Shown one piece after another: positions 16,570 through 26,048 of a stretch of DNA of 64,000 nucleotides; position 1 is the first letter of the stretch; each line of letters opens with the position of its first letter. Position numbers and translations under genes: made by a program. The DNA comes from Bradyrhizobium sp. CB1717. GTDB lineage: Bacteria; Pseudomonadota; Alphaproteobacteria; Rhizobiales; Xanthobacteraceae. Where the stretch lies: the NCBI RefSeq assembly GCF_029714325.1, contig NZ_CP121666.1:1116001-1180000 (forward strand). Direction: 5' to 3'. Under the pieces are notes generated by a model, which made no database searches, had not been told where the DNA came from, and saw only the letters and a list, made by a program, of their open reading frames with translations.

Positions 16570-16967
16570 TTGCCGGCGAGCACGCGGCTGGCGATGGTGA
16601 CGTATTTGCGGCCAGCTTCCTGGGCCATCGCGATCGCGTCCGGCAGCGGACGCTCCTCGCGCACCTTGGCGAGCTTCACCAGCATGGGCAGGTTGATGCC
16701 TGCGAGCACTTCGACCTTGGGCCGGCTCATGCAGGATATTGCGAGGTTCGACGGCGTGCCGCCGAACATGTCGGTGAGGATCGCAACGCCGTCGCCGGAA
16801 TCGACGCGGTTAACCGCCTCGATGATGTCGCTTCGGCAGAGATCGGAATCATCTTCGGCGCCGATCGTGATCGCTTCGATTTGCTTTTGTGGGCCCATGA
16901 CATGTTCAAGCGCTGCCTTGAATTCGTCGGCAAGGCGCCCGTGGGTCACAAGTACTAGACCAATCAT
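16566..16967 (-). CDS. PTS EIIA component, mannose/fructose family (ManX-like)
   Basis: 133 residues from MIGLVLVTHGRLADEF; the active-site His9 is in VTHGRL. AGGAG lies 7 nt upstream, which fixes the start at 16967 although the frame extends further. There is no IIB/IIC/IID permease, so it is a regulatory phosphoryl acceptor from HPr. Gene order HprK-EIIA-HPr downstream of ChvI/ChvG is conserved in many Rhizobiales. The 208-bp gap to hprK suggests an extra promoter or processing site. Confidence 0.9.
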   Translation of the reverse strand: MIGLVLVTHGRLADEFKAALEHVMGPQKQIEAITIGAEDDSDLCRSDIIEAVNRVDSGDGVAILTDMFGGTPSNLAISCMSRPKVEVLAGINLPMLVKLAKVREERPLPDAIAMAQEAGRKYVTIASRVLAGK

Positions 16968-17175
16968 CGGAAAACTCCTCGCGGGCGCTTTTGGTGCACC
17001 GCACGAACGCGCCACTTTGACCATCCAGAGCCCCCGCGCAAGAGGGGATGTTGCGTATCTCCCTGAATCTAGACGGATGGATGAGGGGAGCTGCGCCGGT
17101 CTACTCGGTCGCGATAGTGGGGTTCATATGGTTACCATTTCCCTTCAAACAATCGCCTGAGGGCTTAGCAGAAGG

Positions 17176-17625
17176 TTAACTCTTGGTAGTGGTCAAGGCC
17201 GCGACAACCAAAGGGAGGGGCGAATAGTCGCGGCTGACGGGGATTCGCGGTATTTCCACACCGAAAATGCTTGTTTTCAGAGATTCGGCCGCAGGCAGCC
17301 GTTCCGCGTCCTGATCATCCAGATCGACCACGAGGCCGACGATCGCATGCTCCACGAAGTCGCAGCGGCGGATTCCGAGGCCTCGGATCTCGATCAGGCC
17401 GGCCAGCGTGAGGGCGGGGCGGACCTCAATTTCGTTGCCGACTGTCGCCAGATGGACACGGTCATCACCGACCAGAACGGCCCTTTCGAGCAGGCCTGAC
17501 CGCCCCGCCATGATCAAATCAAAGGCAAGGCGCGACTTGCCGGAGCCCGAGGGACCGCGGATCAGAACTGCGATCTGTCCGACCTTGACCGCGGAGGCGT
17601 GCACGCTGGGCCCGCCCTCGCTCAT
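17176..17625 (-). CDS. hprK: HPr kinase/phosphorylase (short alphaproteobacterial form)
   Basis: 149 residues, matching the short form that lacks the N-terminal domain of Gram-positive HprK. Walker A is GPSGSGKSR (about 24-32), followed by LVGDDRVHL and the HPr-kinase signature region EIRGLGIRR. It phosphorylates or dephosphorylates the Ser of HPr and so couples metabolic state to the PTS. Its ATG overlaps the chvG stop by 4 bp, indicating coupling with the two-component system. Confidence 0.93.
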   Translation of the reverse strand: MSEGGPSVHASAVKVGQIAVLIRGPSGSGKSRLAFDLIMAGRSGLLERAVLVGDDRVHLATVGNEIEVRPALTLAGLIEIRGLGIRRCDFVEHAIVGLVVDLDDQDAERLPAAESLKTSIFGVEIPRIPVSRDYSPLPLVVAALTTTKS

Positions 17626-19424
17626 AGCGCCGGCAGCCTCACCACGAAGCGCGCGCCGGCAATTGTCGGGACACCCTCGTCGTCCGCTGGGCCTGCGCGA
17701 TTCTCCGCCCAGATGCGCCCGCCATGAGCGTCGACGATCTGCTTGGAGATCGAGAGGCCGAGGCCGGAGTTCTGGCCAAAGCCCTGATGCGGACGATCGG
17801 TGTAGAAGCGCTCGAAGATGCGCTCCAGCGCGTCATCGCGAATGCCGGGGCCGTCATCGTCGACCACGATCTCGATTTCTCCGCGGACGCGGCGGCAGGT
17901 GAGGCGCACCTTGCTGCCGGCTTCGGAGAAGGACTGCGCGTTGGAGAGCAGGTTGGAGACCACCTGTCCCAGTCGAGAGTCGTGGCCGGTCACCGCGAAC
18001 GTGTCGGTCGGCCCGCGCCCCTCGAAGCGTGCCTCGACCGCGACGTCGTGGCCGAGCTTGGTTTCGTTGGCGACGGAGACCAGCGTGCCGAGCAGGCGCC
18101 TGAGGTCGACCGGAATCGCATCCTGCCGCTGCAACTCGGCATCGAGACGGCTGGCGTCGGAGATGTCGGAGATCAGGCGGTCGAGCCGCTTGACGTCGTG
18201 CTCGATCACCTCGAGCAGGCGCGCGCGGCTGTTCTCGTTGCGCGCGAGCGGCAGCGTCTCGACTGCGGAGCGCAGCGAGGTCAGCGGGTTCTTCAATTCA
18301 TGGGCGACGTCGGCGGCGAACATCTCGATCGCCTCGATGCGGCTGTAGAGCGCGTTGGTCATGTCGCGCAGCGCGCCGGAGAGATGCCCGATCTCGTCGC
18401 GGCGGCGGGTGAAGTCGGGGATCTCGACGCGGGTCTTGATGCGGCGGCGGACGCGCTCGGCGCTGTCGGCGAGCCGGCGCACGGGACCGGCGATCGTGCT
18501 GGCAAGCAGCAGCGACAGCATGATCATGACCGCGGCCGCGACGCCGCCGACCTTCAGGATGGCGAGGCGCTCGGCGGTGACCATCTGGTCGATGTCGTCG
18601 CCTTGGGTGGACAGCATCAGCGCGCCGTGGATGGCGCGTGAGCGAAGCACCGGCACGGCAACCGAGACGATCACCTCGCCGCGCGCATTGACCCGCACCA
18701 TCGAGCGCTTCTGGCCCTGCAACGCATCACCGACTTCCGCATAGCCATTGCCGTTCTCGGGTCCGAGCTCGCGATAGAGCGGCAGGTCGCCGCGGTTCAG
18801 CCAGGTGCGCACCGCGACCATGCCGCGCTCGACCACACCGGGCTTCTCGGCGGATAATGGCGGCAGGGGGAACCGCAGCACGTTTTCGAGGTTTCGGCTG
18901 TCGAGCAGCAGGCTGCCGTTCGGATCGTAGATGCGGGCGCGCGTCTTGGTCGGCGAGATCAGCGTGCGCAGCACCGGCGCCACGCGCTCCGGATTGATCG
19001 GGAAATCCAGCGGCGAATAGTCGTCCGAGCCGCCATAGGTCTCGCCCGGCTTGAGGTCGAGCAGCCGGTCGGGGTCGATGGTGATGGCGTTGGTCTGCAC
19101 GGTGGCGGAGGCCGCAATGGCGCCGGCGATGATCTCGGCCTGCACCAGCAGGCTCTGCGCACGCGCGTCGATCAGGCCGGCTCGAAATTGCGACAGATAG
19201 AGGATGCTGGCCACCAGCGCGACGAGGCCGGCGAGGTTGAGCGAGACGATGCGGCGGGTCAGGCTCGAGAAGGACAGCGCGAAGAAGAACTGTCCGGCGC
19301 GCTTGAGCCAGTTCAGCGGCCGCCAGCCCTGCGGGGCCGGCTTGTCCTCGACGTGCTCCGGAACGCCGTCGGAGGTGATATCCGCGGCGTTCTGGTTCTC
19401 GTCAGGTTGCGTTCGGTCAAGCAA
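17622..19424 (-). CDS. chvG: Sensor histidine kinase ChvG (ExoS)
   Basis: 600 residues. A cytoplasmic N-terminal tail, TM1 (about 55-70), a periplasmic sensor domain, TM2 (about 290-310, GGVAAAVMIMLSLLLAST), HAMP, then the HisKA H-box DVAHELKNPLTSLRS and a HATPase domain with NLLSNAQSF, DDGPGI and GLGLSISK. ChvG phosphorylates ChvI; in rhizobia the periplasmic repressor ExoR and acid or envelope stress control it. It governs exopolysaccharide, motility and symbiosis genes. It lies downstream of chvI and is coupled to hprK. Confidence 0.95.
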   Translation of the reverse strand: MLDRTQPDENQNAADITSDGVPEHVEDKPAPQGWRPLNWLKRAGQFFFALSFSSLTRRIVSLNLAGLVALVASILYLSQFRAGLIDARAQSLLVQAEIIAGAIAASATVQTNAITIDPDRLLDLKPGETYGGSDDYSPLDFPINPERVAPVLRTLISPTKTRARIYDPNGSLLLDSRNLENVLRFPLPPLSAEKPGVVERGMVAVRTWLNRGDLPLYRELGPENGNGYAEVGDALQGQKRSMVRVNARGEVIVSVAVPVLRSRAIHGALMLSTQGDDIDQMVTAERLAILKVGGVAAAVMIMLSLLLASTIAGPVRRLADSAERVRRRIKTRVEIPDFTRRRDEIGHLSGALRDMTNALYSRIEAIEMFAADVAHELKNPLTSLRSAVETLPLARNENSRARLLEVIEHDVKRLDRLISDISDASRLDAELQRQDAIPVDLRRLLGTLVSVANETKLGHDVAVEARFEGRGPTDTFAVTGHDSRLGQVVSNLLSNAQSFSEAGSKVRLTCRRVRGEIEIVVDDDGPGIRDDALERIFERFYTDRPHQGFGQNSGLGLSISKQIVDAHGGRIWAENRAGPADDEGVPTIAGARFVVRLPAL

Positions 19425-19473
19425 TGCTCACGCCCGCGTTAGGACATCTCGTGCGAAGGGTCCCCGCATCCTA

Positions 19474-19524
19474 GAGCATGATCCGGAAAAGTGTGCAGCG
19501 GTTTTCCGAACGATCATGCTCAAA
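19474..19524. repeat. Rhizobial intergenic palindrome (gagcatgatccggaaaagtg family)
   Basis: gagcatgatccggaaaa and the returning gttttccgaacgatcatgctc form an inverted repeat in the 203-bp gap between chvI and chvG. This family is dispersed widely in Rhizobiales. It may separate or attenuate the two cistrons. Confidence 0.75.
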
Positions 19525-19627
19525 CAAAACCCAAAGCGCGATACCGATCGCGCTTTGGAGCTCTCGCGGTCGTGATGGAATCAGAACCGGCGATGCTCTC
19601 GATCTCTCATGAAGGCGCTTACCGCCC

Positions 19628-20329
19628 TCAGGCTTCCTTGAAACGGTAGCCGACGCCGTAGAGCGTCTCGATCATCTCGAACTCGTTGTCGACCACCTTG
19701 AACTTCTTGCGCAGCCGCTTGATGTGGCTGTCGATGGTGCGGTCGTCGACATAGACCTGATCGTCATAGGCGGCGTCCATCAGCGCGTTGCGGCTCTTCA
19801 CCACGCCGGGCCGGGTCGCGAGCGCCTGCAGGATCAGGAATTCGGTGACGGTCAGCGTCACCGGCTCGTTCTTCCAGGTGCAGGTGTGGCGTTCCGGATC
19901 CATGCGCAGCAGGCCGCGGTCGAGCGCCTTGGCATCGTTCTCCTTCGGCGCGACGGTCGGGTCCTTCGGCGCCGAGCGGCGCAGCACGGCCTTGACGCGC
20001 TCGACCAGAAGGCGCTGCGAGAACGGTTTACGGATGAAGTCGTCGGCGCCCATCTTGAGGCCGAACAGCTCGTCGATCTCTTCGTCCTTGGAGGTCAGGA
20101 AGATCACCGGCAGGTCGGATTTCTGCCTGAGGCGACGCAGCGTCTCCATGCCGTCCATGCGCGGCATCTTGATGTCGAGGATGGCGAGGTCGGGCTGGGT
20201 GGTGCGGAAACCGTCAAGCGCGGACGCGCCGTCGGTGTAGGTCATGATGCGGTAGCCTTCGGCTTCCAGCGCGATCGAGACGGATGTGAGAATGTTGCGG
20301 TCGTCGTCGACCAAAGCGATTGTGGGCAT
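19628..20329 (-). CDS. chvI: Response regulator ChvI (OmpR family)
   Basis: 233 residues from [17 protein letters not shown], the normal ChvI start; the frame extends far upstream without coding support. The receiver has the acidic pair DDD, the phospho-acceptor Asp52 ([10 protein letters not shown]), the switch Thr in FLTSKDE and Lys in IRKPFS. The C-terminal winged helix ends [21 protein letters not shown] and YRF. It partners ChvG. In rhizobia the pair controls envelope, succinoglycan and host-association genes and helps activate pckA. Confidence 0.95.
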   Translation of the reverse strand: MPTIALVDDDRNILTSVSIALEAEGYRIMTYTDGASALDGFRTTQPDLAILDIKMPRMDGMETLRRLRQKSDLPVIFLTSKDEEIDELFGLKMGADDFIRKPFSQRLLVERVKAVLRRSAPKDPTVAPKENDAKALDRGLLRMDPERHTCTWKNEPVTLTVTEFLILQALATRPGVVKSRNALMDAAYDDQVYVDDRTIDSHIKRLRKKFKVVDNEFEMIETLYGVGYRFKEA

Positions 20330-20571
20330 GAGCCTCTGCTTTCTGCTTTCCGTTTGGGTCGTGGCTTGAAACGGCGAGCAATCCAGTGATGCGCCGCATA
20401 CATGGGTCCCGAACTCGGCGTTCGAACTTTTGTCACCGAGCAATGCAAGCTGGGCTGAAGTGTGACCAAGTTCCACGAAACACGGCAGATTCGCCGCATC
20501 TCGACCCATAACCAGACCCCCGTTTAGCCGAAAAAAGACCCCCCTTGCAACCACCCGAGCCGAGAAAGCCC

Positions 20572-21321
20572 ATGCAACCGACCCCCGATTTCGACCCCGG
20601 AAAGCTCGCCAAATCGCTGCTGAGGCGGTCGCGGCAGGGCGCTCTCGCAACGTTGATGGTGGGTTCCGGCGATCCCTATTGTTCCCTGGTCAATCTGGCG
20701 AGCCATCCCGACGGCTCGCCCATCCTGCTGATCTCGGGGCTGGCCGTGCACACCAGGAACATCCTCGCCGATCCCAGGGTCTCCCTGATGCTGGACGAGC
20801 GTGCGGCCGGCGACCCCCTGGAGGGGGCCCGGATCATGCTATCCGGGCGGGCGGAACCGGCCGGTGACGAGAAGGAATTGCTCCAACGGCGGTATTTGGG
20901 TGCCCATCCGTCGGCGGAAGCCTTTGTTTCGTTTAAGGACTTTTCGTTCTACCGGATCCGCCCCACGGGCACCCATCTGGTCGCCGGATTCGGCCGGATC
21001 GTCGACCTTAAGCCCAAGCAATTCCTCACCGACCTCAGCGGTGCCGAGGACCTGCTGGCGGCCGAGGAGGGCGCCGTGGAGCACATGAATGTCGACCACC
21101 GGGACGCCATGAATCTCTATGCGACCAGGCTGCTCAGCGCGCCCGCCGGCGACTGGCGCTGCACCGGATGCGACCCCGAAGGCCTCGACATGCAGGACGG
21201 CCAGACCGCGCTGCGGCTGGATTTCCCGGAGCGCGTGACCGATGGCACGGCACTGCGCAAGATGCTGGTCCGCCTCGCTGGCGAAGCACGCAAGATGATG
21301 GACCAGAGCGCAAGCCTTTGA
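20572..21321 (+). CDS. HugZ-family FMN-binding split barrel protein
   Basis: 249 residues from the ATG at 20572; a TTG 27 bp upstream is possible but lacks a ribosome site. The N-terminal pyridoxamine-phosphate-oxidase-like split barrel ([28 protein letters not shown]) is followed by a DUF2470-type C-terminus with [11 protein letters not shown]. HugZ-type proteins bind or degrade haem, or act as flavoprotein oxidases; which applies here is unknown. It diverges from chvI across about 240 bp. It interrupts the pckA-chvI adjacency seen in several rhizobia. Confidence 0.82.
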   Translation: MQPTPDFDPGKLAKSLLRRSRQGALATLMVGSGDPYCSLVNLASHPDGSPILLISGLAVHTRNILADPRVSLMLDERAAGDPLEGARIMLSGRAEPAGDEKELLQRRYLGAHPSAEAFVSFKDFSFYRIRPTGTHLVAGFGRIVDLKPKQFLTDLSGAEDLLAAEEGAVEHMNVDHRDAMNLYATRLLSAPAGDWRCTGCDPEGLDMQDGQTALRLDFPERVTDGTALRKMLVRLAGEARKMMDQSASL

Positions 21322-21386
21322 ACGCTGCCGCCCATCGCCGCGACCCAAGACCGTGATGGTTTTCGGGCTCGCAGCGAGAGGGATTC

Positions 21387-23978
21387 ATGGCGCGTCATCG
21401 TTTGGCATTGGCCGCGGGCCTGGCCCTCGCGATCACCACATTGCTTGTCACTCCCGCCCTGGCCCAGAAGGGCGATCTCGCCGCACAGGGCGCGCGTATC
21501 AACGCGCTCATCAGTGCCGGCAAGTATCCGGAAGCTCTGCCGCTCGCGCAGGCGATGGTCGCGCGCCTGGAGAGCGACAACGGTCGTGAGCTCTCCGCCG
21601 CGCTCAACAATCTCGGCCAGGTCTATGCCGGCCAGGGCCGCGACGATCTGGCCGAGCCGGTCTACAAGCGCGCCATCGCGCTGATGGAGAAGGCGCTCGG
21701 CCTCGACACCGCCCTGATCGCGCCCGAGCTGAGCAATCTCGCCGCGCTGTATCAGCGGCAAGGTCGCTTCACTGAAGCCGAACCGCTGTTCAAGCGTGCG
21801 CTTGCGGTCAGCGAAAAGAGCCTGTCGCGCGAGCATCCCGACGTCGGCCGGGCCCTCAACAATCTTGCCACCCTCTACGTGAAGCAGGAGCATTTTGCCG
21901 ACGCCGAGCCGCTGTTCCAGCGTGCGCTCGCGATCTATCAGAAGGCCGCAGGTCCCGAGCATCCCGCGGTCGCCACCGTCCTCAACAACATCGGCCAGGT
22001 CGACCGTGACCTCAATCGCGATGCCGAGGCCGAGGCGCCGATCAAGCGCTCGCTCGCCATCCGCGAAAAAGTGCTGGGGCCGGATCATCCCGATGTCGCG
22101 CGTTCGCTGAACAATCTCGCCGGACTCTACGAGCACCGGCAGCGTTATGCCGATGCCGAACCGCTGTATCGCCGGGCGCTGACGATCCGCGAGCGTGCGC
22201 TTGGGCCGGATCATCCGGACACTCTGACCTCGACCGGCAATCTCGCTTATTTCCTCTACATCTCCGGACGCACCGCCGATGCCCTGCCGCTCGCGGAAAA
22301 GACGCTTGCCAGCGGTCGCGCGCAGCTGCGTATCGTGTTGCCGATCCTGTTCTCCGCGCGGCAGCAGCATCTCCTGCCCGACGACAAGGCTCTGGACGAG
22401 GCGCTCGCCGCGATCCAGCGCGGCACGCAATCCTCCGCGGCATCGGCCGTGAACAAGCTCGCAGTGCGGCTTGCCGCCGGCAGCGATCGGCTCGCCGAGC
22501 TCGTGCGCAGGGACCAGGATCTCGGCGCCGAGGCCGAGGCGCTCGACAAGGCGATCATCACGGCGGTGTCCAAGCAGGCCGGGCAACGCGACGCCGCGGC
22601 CGAGCAGCGCAGCCGCGCGCGGATCGCTGCGATCGCGAGCGAGCGCGCCGGTCTGCAGAAGACGCTCGCTGTCGAATTCCCCGACTATGCCTCGCTCTCC
22701 AATCCGCTGCCGCTCGCGGTGAAGGACATCCAGCCGCTGCTGTCGGCCGATGAAGCGATGACGATCTATTCCGTCGTCGACAAGCAGAGCTACGTCATCG
22801 CGATCACGCGCGAGGGCGTGGACTGGAAGCACGTTCCGCTCGGTGCGGACGCGCTGACGCAGAAGGTGTCCGCGTTCCGCAAGGGGCTCGACGTCGGCAA
22901 GGCGCGCGATGCCTCCGGCAAATCGGGCCTGTTCGATCTCGCGCTGGCCCATGAACTCTATGCCGCGCTGCTCGGCCCGGTCGAGGCGCTGACGAAAGAC
23001 AAGCGCAGCCTTCTGGTGGTGCCGTCGGCGGCGCTGACCGCATTGCCGTTTCATCTGCTCGTCACGGAGACGCCGCAAGCTGCGATCCCGGACAAGCTCG
23101 AGGGCTATCGCAACGCCGCCTGGCTGTTGCGGCGTCAGGCCGTCTCGGTGCTGCCGTCGGTGATCAGCCTGAAATCGCTGCGCGCCTTTGCGCGCCGGGA
23201 TCAAGGCGTCAAGCCGATGACCGGCTTCGGCGATCCCGTGTTCAACCCTGCAGCCGAAGGGCCGGCCGACCGGCGCGCTGCGGGCGGCAAGGTTGCCGCG
23301 CGCAGCATCGCGACGATGGCCTATACCGACTTCTGGCGCGGCGCCGGTGTCGATCGCGCGCAGCTTGCGAAAGCGCTGCCGCAACTGCCTGACACCGCGG
23401 ACGAGCTGAACGCGGTGGCGAAGGATGTTGGCGCCGGCGAAGTCGACATCCATCTCGGTCGCGACGCCAGCGAAACGACGCTCAAGCGTGCAGCGCTTGC
23501 TCAATACAGCATCATCTACTTCGCCACCCACGGCCTCGTTGCGGGCGACGTCAAGGGATTGGGCGAGCCATCGCTTGCGCTCTCCATTCCCGATCAGCCC
23601 TCCGAGATCGACGACGGCCTTCTGACCGCGAGCGAAGTCGCGCAGCTCAAGCTCAATGCGGATTGGGTTGTGCTGTCGGCCTGCAACACCATCGCCGGCG
23701 ACAAGCCCGGCGCGGAGGCGCTGTCGGGGCTGGCACGCTCGTTCTTCTACGCCGGTGCTCGTGCGTTGCTGGTCTCGCATTGGGCAGTCGATTCGGAAGC
23801 TGCCACCCGCTTGACCACGTCGACTTTCGCCCTGCTCAAGAACGAACCAAAAATCGGTCGTGCCGAAGCTTTGCGCCGCGCCATGTTGACGTACGTTGAC
23901 GACACCTCGTCGCCGCGTAACGCCTATCCTGCGATGTGGGGACCCTTCGCGCTGATCGGCGAGGGTGAGGTAAGATAG
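21387..23978 (+). CDS. Secreted TPR-CHAT domain protein (caspase-clan protease)
   Basis: 863 residues. A signal peptide (LALAAGLALAITTLLVTPALAQ) is followed by 42-residue TPR_10/12-type tetratricopeptide repeats (about 30-300, with LNNLA(A/G/T)LY and AEPL(F/Y)(K/Q/R)RAL cycles) and then a CHAT domain (about 520-863). The catalytic pair is visible: His715 in YFATHG and Cys766 in LSACNT. The end HWAVDSEA and RAEALRRAML is also typical. TPRs presumably recognise a partner that triggers the protease. Unlike type III-E CHAT proteases it is exported. The substrate is unknown. Confidence 0.88.
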   Translation: MARHRLALAAGLALAITTLLVTPALAQKGDLAAQGARINALISAGKYPEALPLAQAMVARLESDNGRELSAALNNLGQVYAGQGRDDLAEPVYKRAIALMEKALGLDTALIAPELSNLAALYQRQGRFTEAEPLFKRALAVSEKSLSREHPDVGRALNNLATLYVKQEHFADAEPLFQRALAIYQKAAGPEHPAVATVLNNIGQVDRDLNRDAEAEAPIKRSLAIREKVLGPDHPDVARSLNNLAGLYEHRQRYADAEPLYRRALTIRERALGPDHPDTLTSTGNLAYFLYISGRTADALPLAEKTLASGRAQLRIVLPILFSARQQHLLPDDKALDEALAAIQRGTQSSAASAVNKLAVRLAAGSDRLAELVRRDQDLGAEAEALDKAIITAVSKQAGQRDAAAEQRSRARIAAIASERAGLQKTLAVEFPDYASLSNPLPLAVKDIQPLLSADEAMTIYSVVDKQSYVIAITREGVDWKHVPLGADALTQKVSAFRKGLDVGKARDASGKSGLFDLALAHELYAALLGPVEALTKDKRSLLVVPSAALTALPFHLLVTETPQAAIPDKLEGYRNAAWLLRRQAVSVLPSVISLKSLRAFARRDQGVKPMTGFGDPVFNPAAEGPADRRAAGGKVAARSIATMAYTDFWRGAGVDRAQLAKALPQLPDTADELNAVAKDVGAGEVDIHLGRDASETTLKRAALAQYSIIYFATHGLVAGDVKGLGEPSLALSIPDQPSEIDDGLLTASEVAQLKLNADWVVLSACNTIAGDKPGAEALSGLARSFFYAGARALLVSHWAVDSEAATRLTTSTFALLKNEPKIGRAEALRRAMLTYVDDTSSPRNAYPAMWGPFALIGEGEVR

Positions 23979-24263
23979 AACGCCGCAAGGGATTGTGCGT
24001 CGCAATAACCCCAGGCAACGCCAAAACACGCGTTTGGTTGCGCGATCATCCGTGATTTTTTGATGCGCTTGCTCAGAGCTGACATGCGCGACGTTTGGCG
24101 CGGTCCTTGAATAAACCAAATCCTGCGGGATCACCTTGGCAACGCCAGCGTTCATCAGTATTAGGTCGTCCAGCCGAGGCCGGATGGCCTGCTATTCACG
24201 GTGACCGCGATGGTGCCAAAGCTTGGTCGCGCTAGGTGTCGCGGGTTCTAGGAGGATTTTTTC
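23979..24263. promoter_or_regulatory. pckA upstream region
   Basis: 285 bp without an ORF. It ends in a strong ribosome site, AGGAGG, 7-8 nt before the GTG at 24264. I could not assign a definite promoter or a ChvI site by eye. Confidence 0.5.
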
Positions 24264-25880
24264 GTGCAAGAGACGGGCGTGCGCAACGGTGCCTTCGGCG
24301 CCGACAAATTCGGCTTAAAGAAGCTCAAGCAGGTTCACTGGAATCTGGGTGCGCCGCAACTCTATCAATACTCGCTCTCCGCGGGCGAGGCGATGCTGTC
24401 CGCTGACGGCGCGCTCTGCGCCGACACCGGCGAGTTCACCGGCCGCAGCCCCAAGGACAAGTTCACGGTGCGCGACGCCACCACCGACAAGAAGATGTGG
24501 TGGGCCGGCAACCAGTCGATCACCGCGGAGCAGTTCGAGGCGCTCTACCAGGACTTCCTCAAGCACGCCGAAGGCAAGACGCTGTTCGCGCAGGACCTCT
24601 ACGGTGGCGCCGATCCGGCCTACCGGATCAAGACGCGCGTCTTCACCGAGCTCGCCTGGCACTCGCTGTTCATCCGCACGCTCTTGATCCGCCCCGAGGC
24701 GGTCGAGCTGGCGAGCTTCACGCCGGAGCTCACCATCATCGACATGCCGAGCTTCCGCGCCGATCCGAAGCGCCACGGCTGCAAGTCCGAGAACGTCGTC
24801 GCGATCGACTTCGCCCGCAAGATCGTGCTGATCGGCGGCTCCTACTATGCCGGCGAGATGAAGAAGTCGGTCTTCACTACGCTGAACTACTACCTGCCCG
24901 AGCGCGGCGTGATGCCGATGCACTGCTCGGCCAATGTCGGCGCTGGCGGTGACACCGCGATCTTCTTCGGGCTGTCAGGCACCGGCAAGACCACGCTGTC
25001 GGCCGATCCGAACCGCACGCTGATCGGCGACGACGAGCACGGCTGGGGTCCGAACGGCGTCTTCAATTTCGAAGGCGGTTGCTACGCCAAGTGCATCAAG
25101 CTGTCGCAGGAAGCCGAGCCGGAGATCTATGCGGCCTCGACCCGCTTCGGCGCGGTGCTCGAGAACTGCGTGCTCGACGAGGACACCCGTGTCGTCGATT
25201 TCGACGATGGCTCCAAGACCGAGAACACGCGTTCGGCCTATCCGCTCGACTTCATCCCGAACGCCTCGCGCACCGGCCGTGCGCCGCAGCCGAAGAACGT
25301 GGTGATGCTCGCCGCCGACGCCTTCGGCGTGCTGCCGCCGATCGCAAAGCTGTCGCCGGCGCAGGCGATGTACCACTTCCTGTCCGGCTACACCGCCAAG
25401 GTCGCCGGCACCGAGCGCGGTCTCGGCAACGAGCCGCAGCCGGAATTCTCCACCTGCTTCGGTTCGCCCTTCCTGCCGCTCGACCCCAGCGTCTACGGCA
25501 ACATGCTGCGCGACCTCATCGCCCAGCACAATGTCGATTGCTGGCTGGTCAACACGGGGTGGACCGGCGGCAAGTACGGTGTCGGCTCGCGCATGCCGAT
25601 CAAGGTGACCCGCGCGCTGCTCACTGCCGCGCTCGATGGTTCGCTCCGTAACGTCGAATTCCGCACCGACAAATATTTCGGCTTCGCGGTCCCGACCGCG
25701 CTGCCGGGCGTGCCGGCCGAGATCCTCAACCCGGTCAACACCTGGAAGGACAAGGACGAGTTCGACAAGACCGCCCGCGCACTGGTCGGCATGTTCCAGA
25801 AGAACTTCGCCAAGTTCGAAGCCCAGGTCGACGCCGAGGTGCGTGCGGCGGCGCCGGACGTGAAGATGGCGGCGGAGTAA
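24264..25880 (+). CDS. pckA: Phosphoenolpyruvate carboxykinase (ATP)
   Basis: 538 residues with a GTG start. It converts oxaloacetate plus ATP to phosphoenolpyruvate, the entry to gluconeogenesis from C4-dicarboxylates. The kinase-1 P-loop is [11 protein letters not shown] (about 236-246), followed by LIGDDEHGW (kinase-2) and the substrate-binding TGRSPKDKF near residue 55. Full length and intact. The chvI/chvG/hprK/PTS genes nearby match the rhizobial arrangement in which ChvI and PTS status influence pckA. A rho-independent terminator follows at 25905-25929. Confidence 0.97.
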   Translation: MQETGVRNGAFGADKFGLKKLKQVHWNLGAPQLYQYSLSAGEAMLSADGALCADTGEFTGRSPKDKFTVRDATTDKKMWWAGNQSITAEQFEALYQDFLKHAEGKTLFAQDLYGGADPAYRIKTRVFTELAWHSLFIRTLLIRPEAVELASFTPELTIIDMPSFRADPKRHGCKSENVVAIDFARKIVLIGGSYYAGEMKKSVFTTLNYYLPERGVMPMHCSANVGAGGDTAIFFGLSGTGKTTLSADPNRTLIGDDEHGWGPNGVFNFEGGCYAKCIKLSQEAEPEIYAASTRFGAVLENCVLDEDTRVVDFDDGSKTENTRSAYPLDFIPNASRTGRAPQPKNVVMLAADAFGVLPPIAKLSPAQAMYHFLSGYTAKVAGTERGLGNEPQPEFSTCFGSPFLPLDPSVYGNMLRDLIAQHNVDCWLVNTGWTGGKYGVGSRMPIKVTRALLTAALDGSLRNVEFRTDKYFGFAVPTALPGVPAEILNPVNTWKDKDEFDKTARALVGMFQKNFAKFEAQVDAEVRAAAPDVKMAAE

Positions 25881-25904
25881 GGTTGCAGCATTTGAGATAC
25901 GAAA

Positions 25905-25929
25905 GGGCGGCCGCGAGGCCGCCCTTTTT
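25905..25929 (+). terminator. Rho-independent terminator of pckA
   Basis: GGGCGGCC (25905-25912), loop GCGA, GGCCGCCC (25917-25924) and TTTTT. A perfect 8-bp GC stem 24 bp past the stop codon. Confidence 0.9.
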
Positions 25930-25952
25930 GTTTGTGGCACGATCTCTCCACT

Positions 25953-26038
25953 CGTCATTGCGAGCGCAGCGAAGCAATCCAGGCTGCCTCTGCGGAGGAA
26001 TTCTGGATTGCTTCGTCGCTACGCTCCTCGCAATGACG
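25953..26038. repeat. Intergenic 'cgtcattgcgag' inverted repeat, copy 1
   Basis: Starts cgtcattgcgagcg and ends ctcctcgcaatgacg, with the inner arms gcaatccag and ctggattgc. Further copies are at 26890, 31063 and 56831. Confidence 0.85.
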
Positions 26039-26048
26039 TGGAAGCAGC

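Noticed and set aside
21117..24155. 1012-codon minus-strand open frame over HugZ and the CHAT gene
   Set aside because: Low-complexity Arg/Asp/Gly composition, no ribosome site, covers two convincing plus-strand genes.
24000..24263. Riboswitch upstream of pckA
   Set aside because: No conserved aptamer motif was recognisable, only a strong ribosome site.
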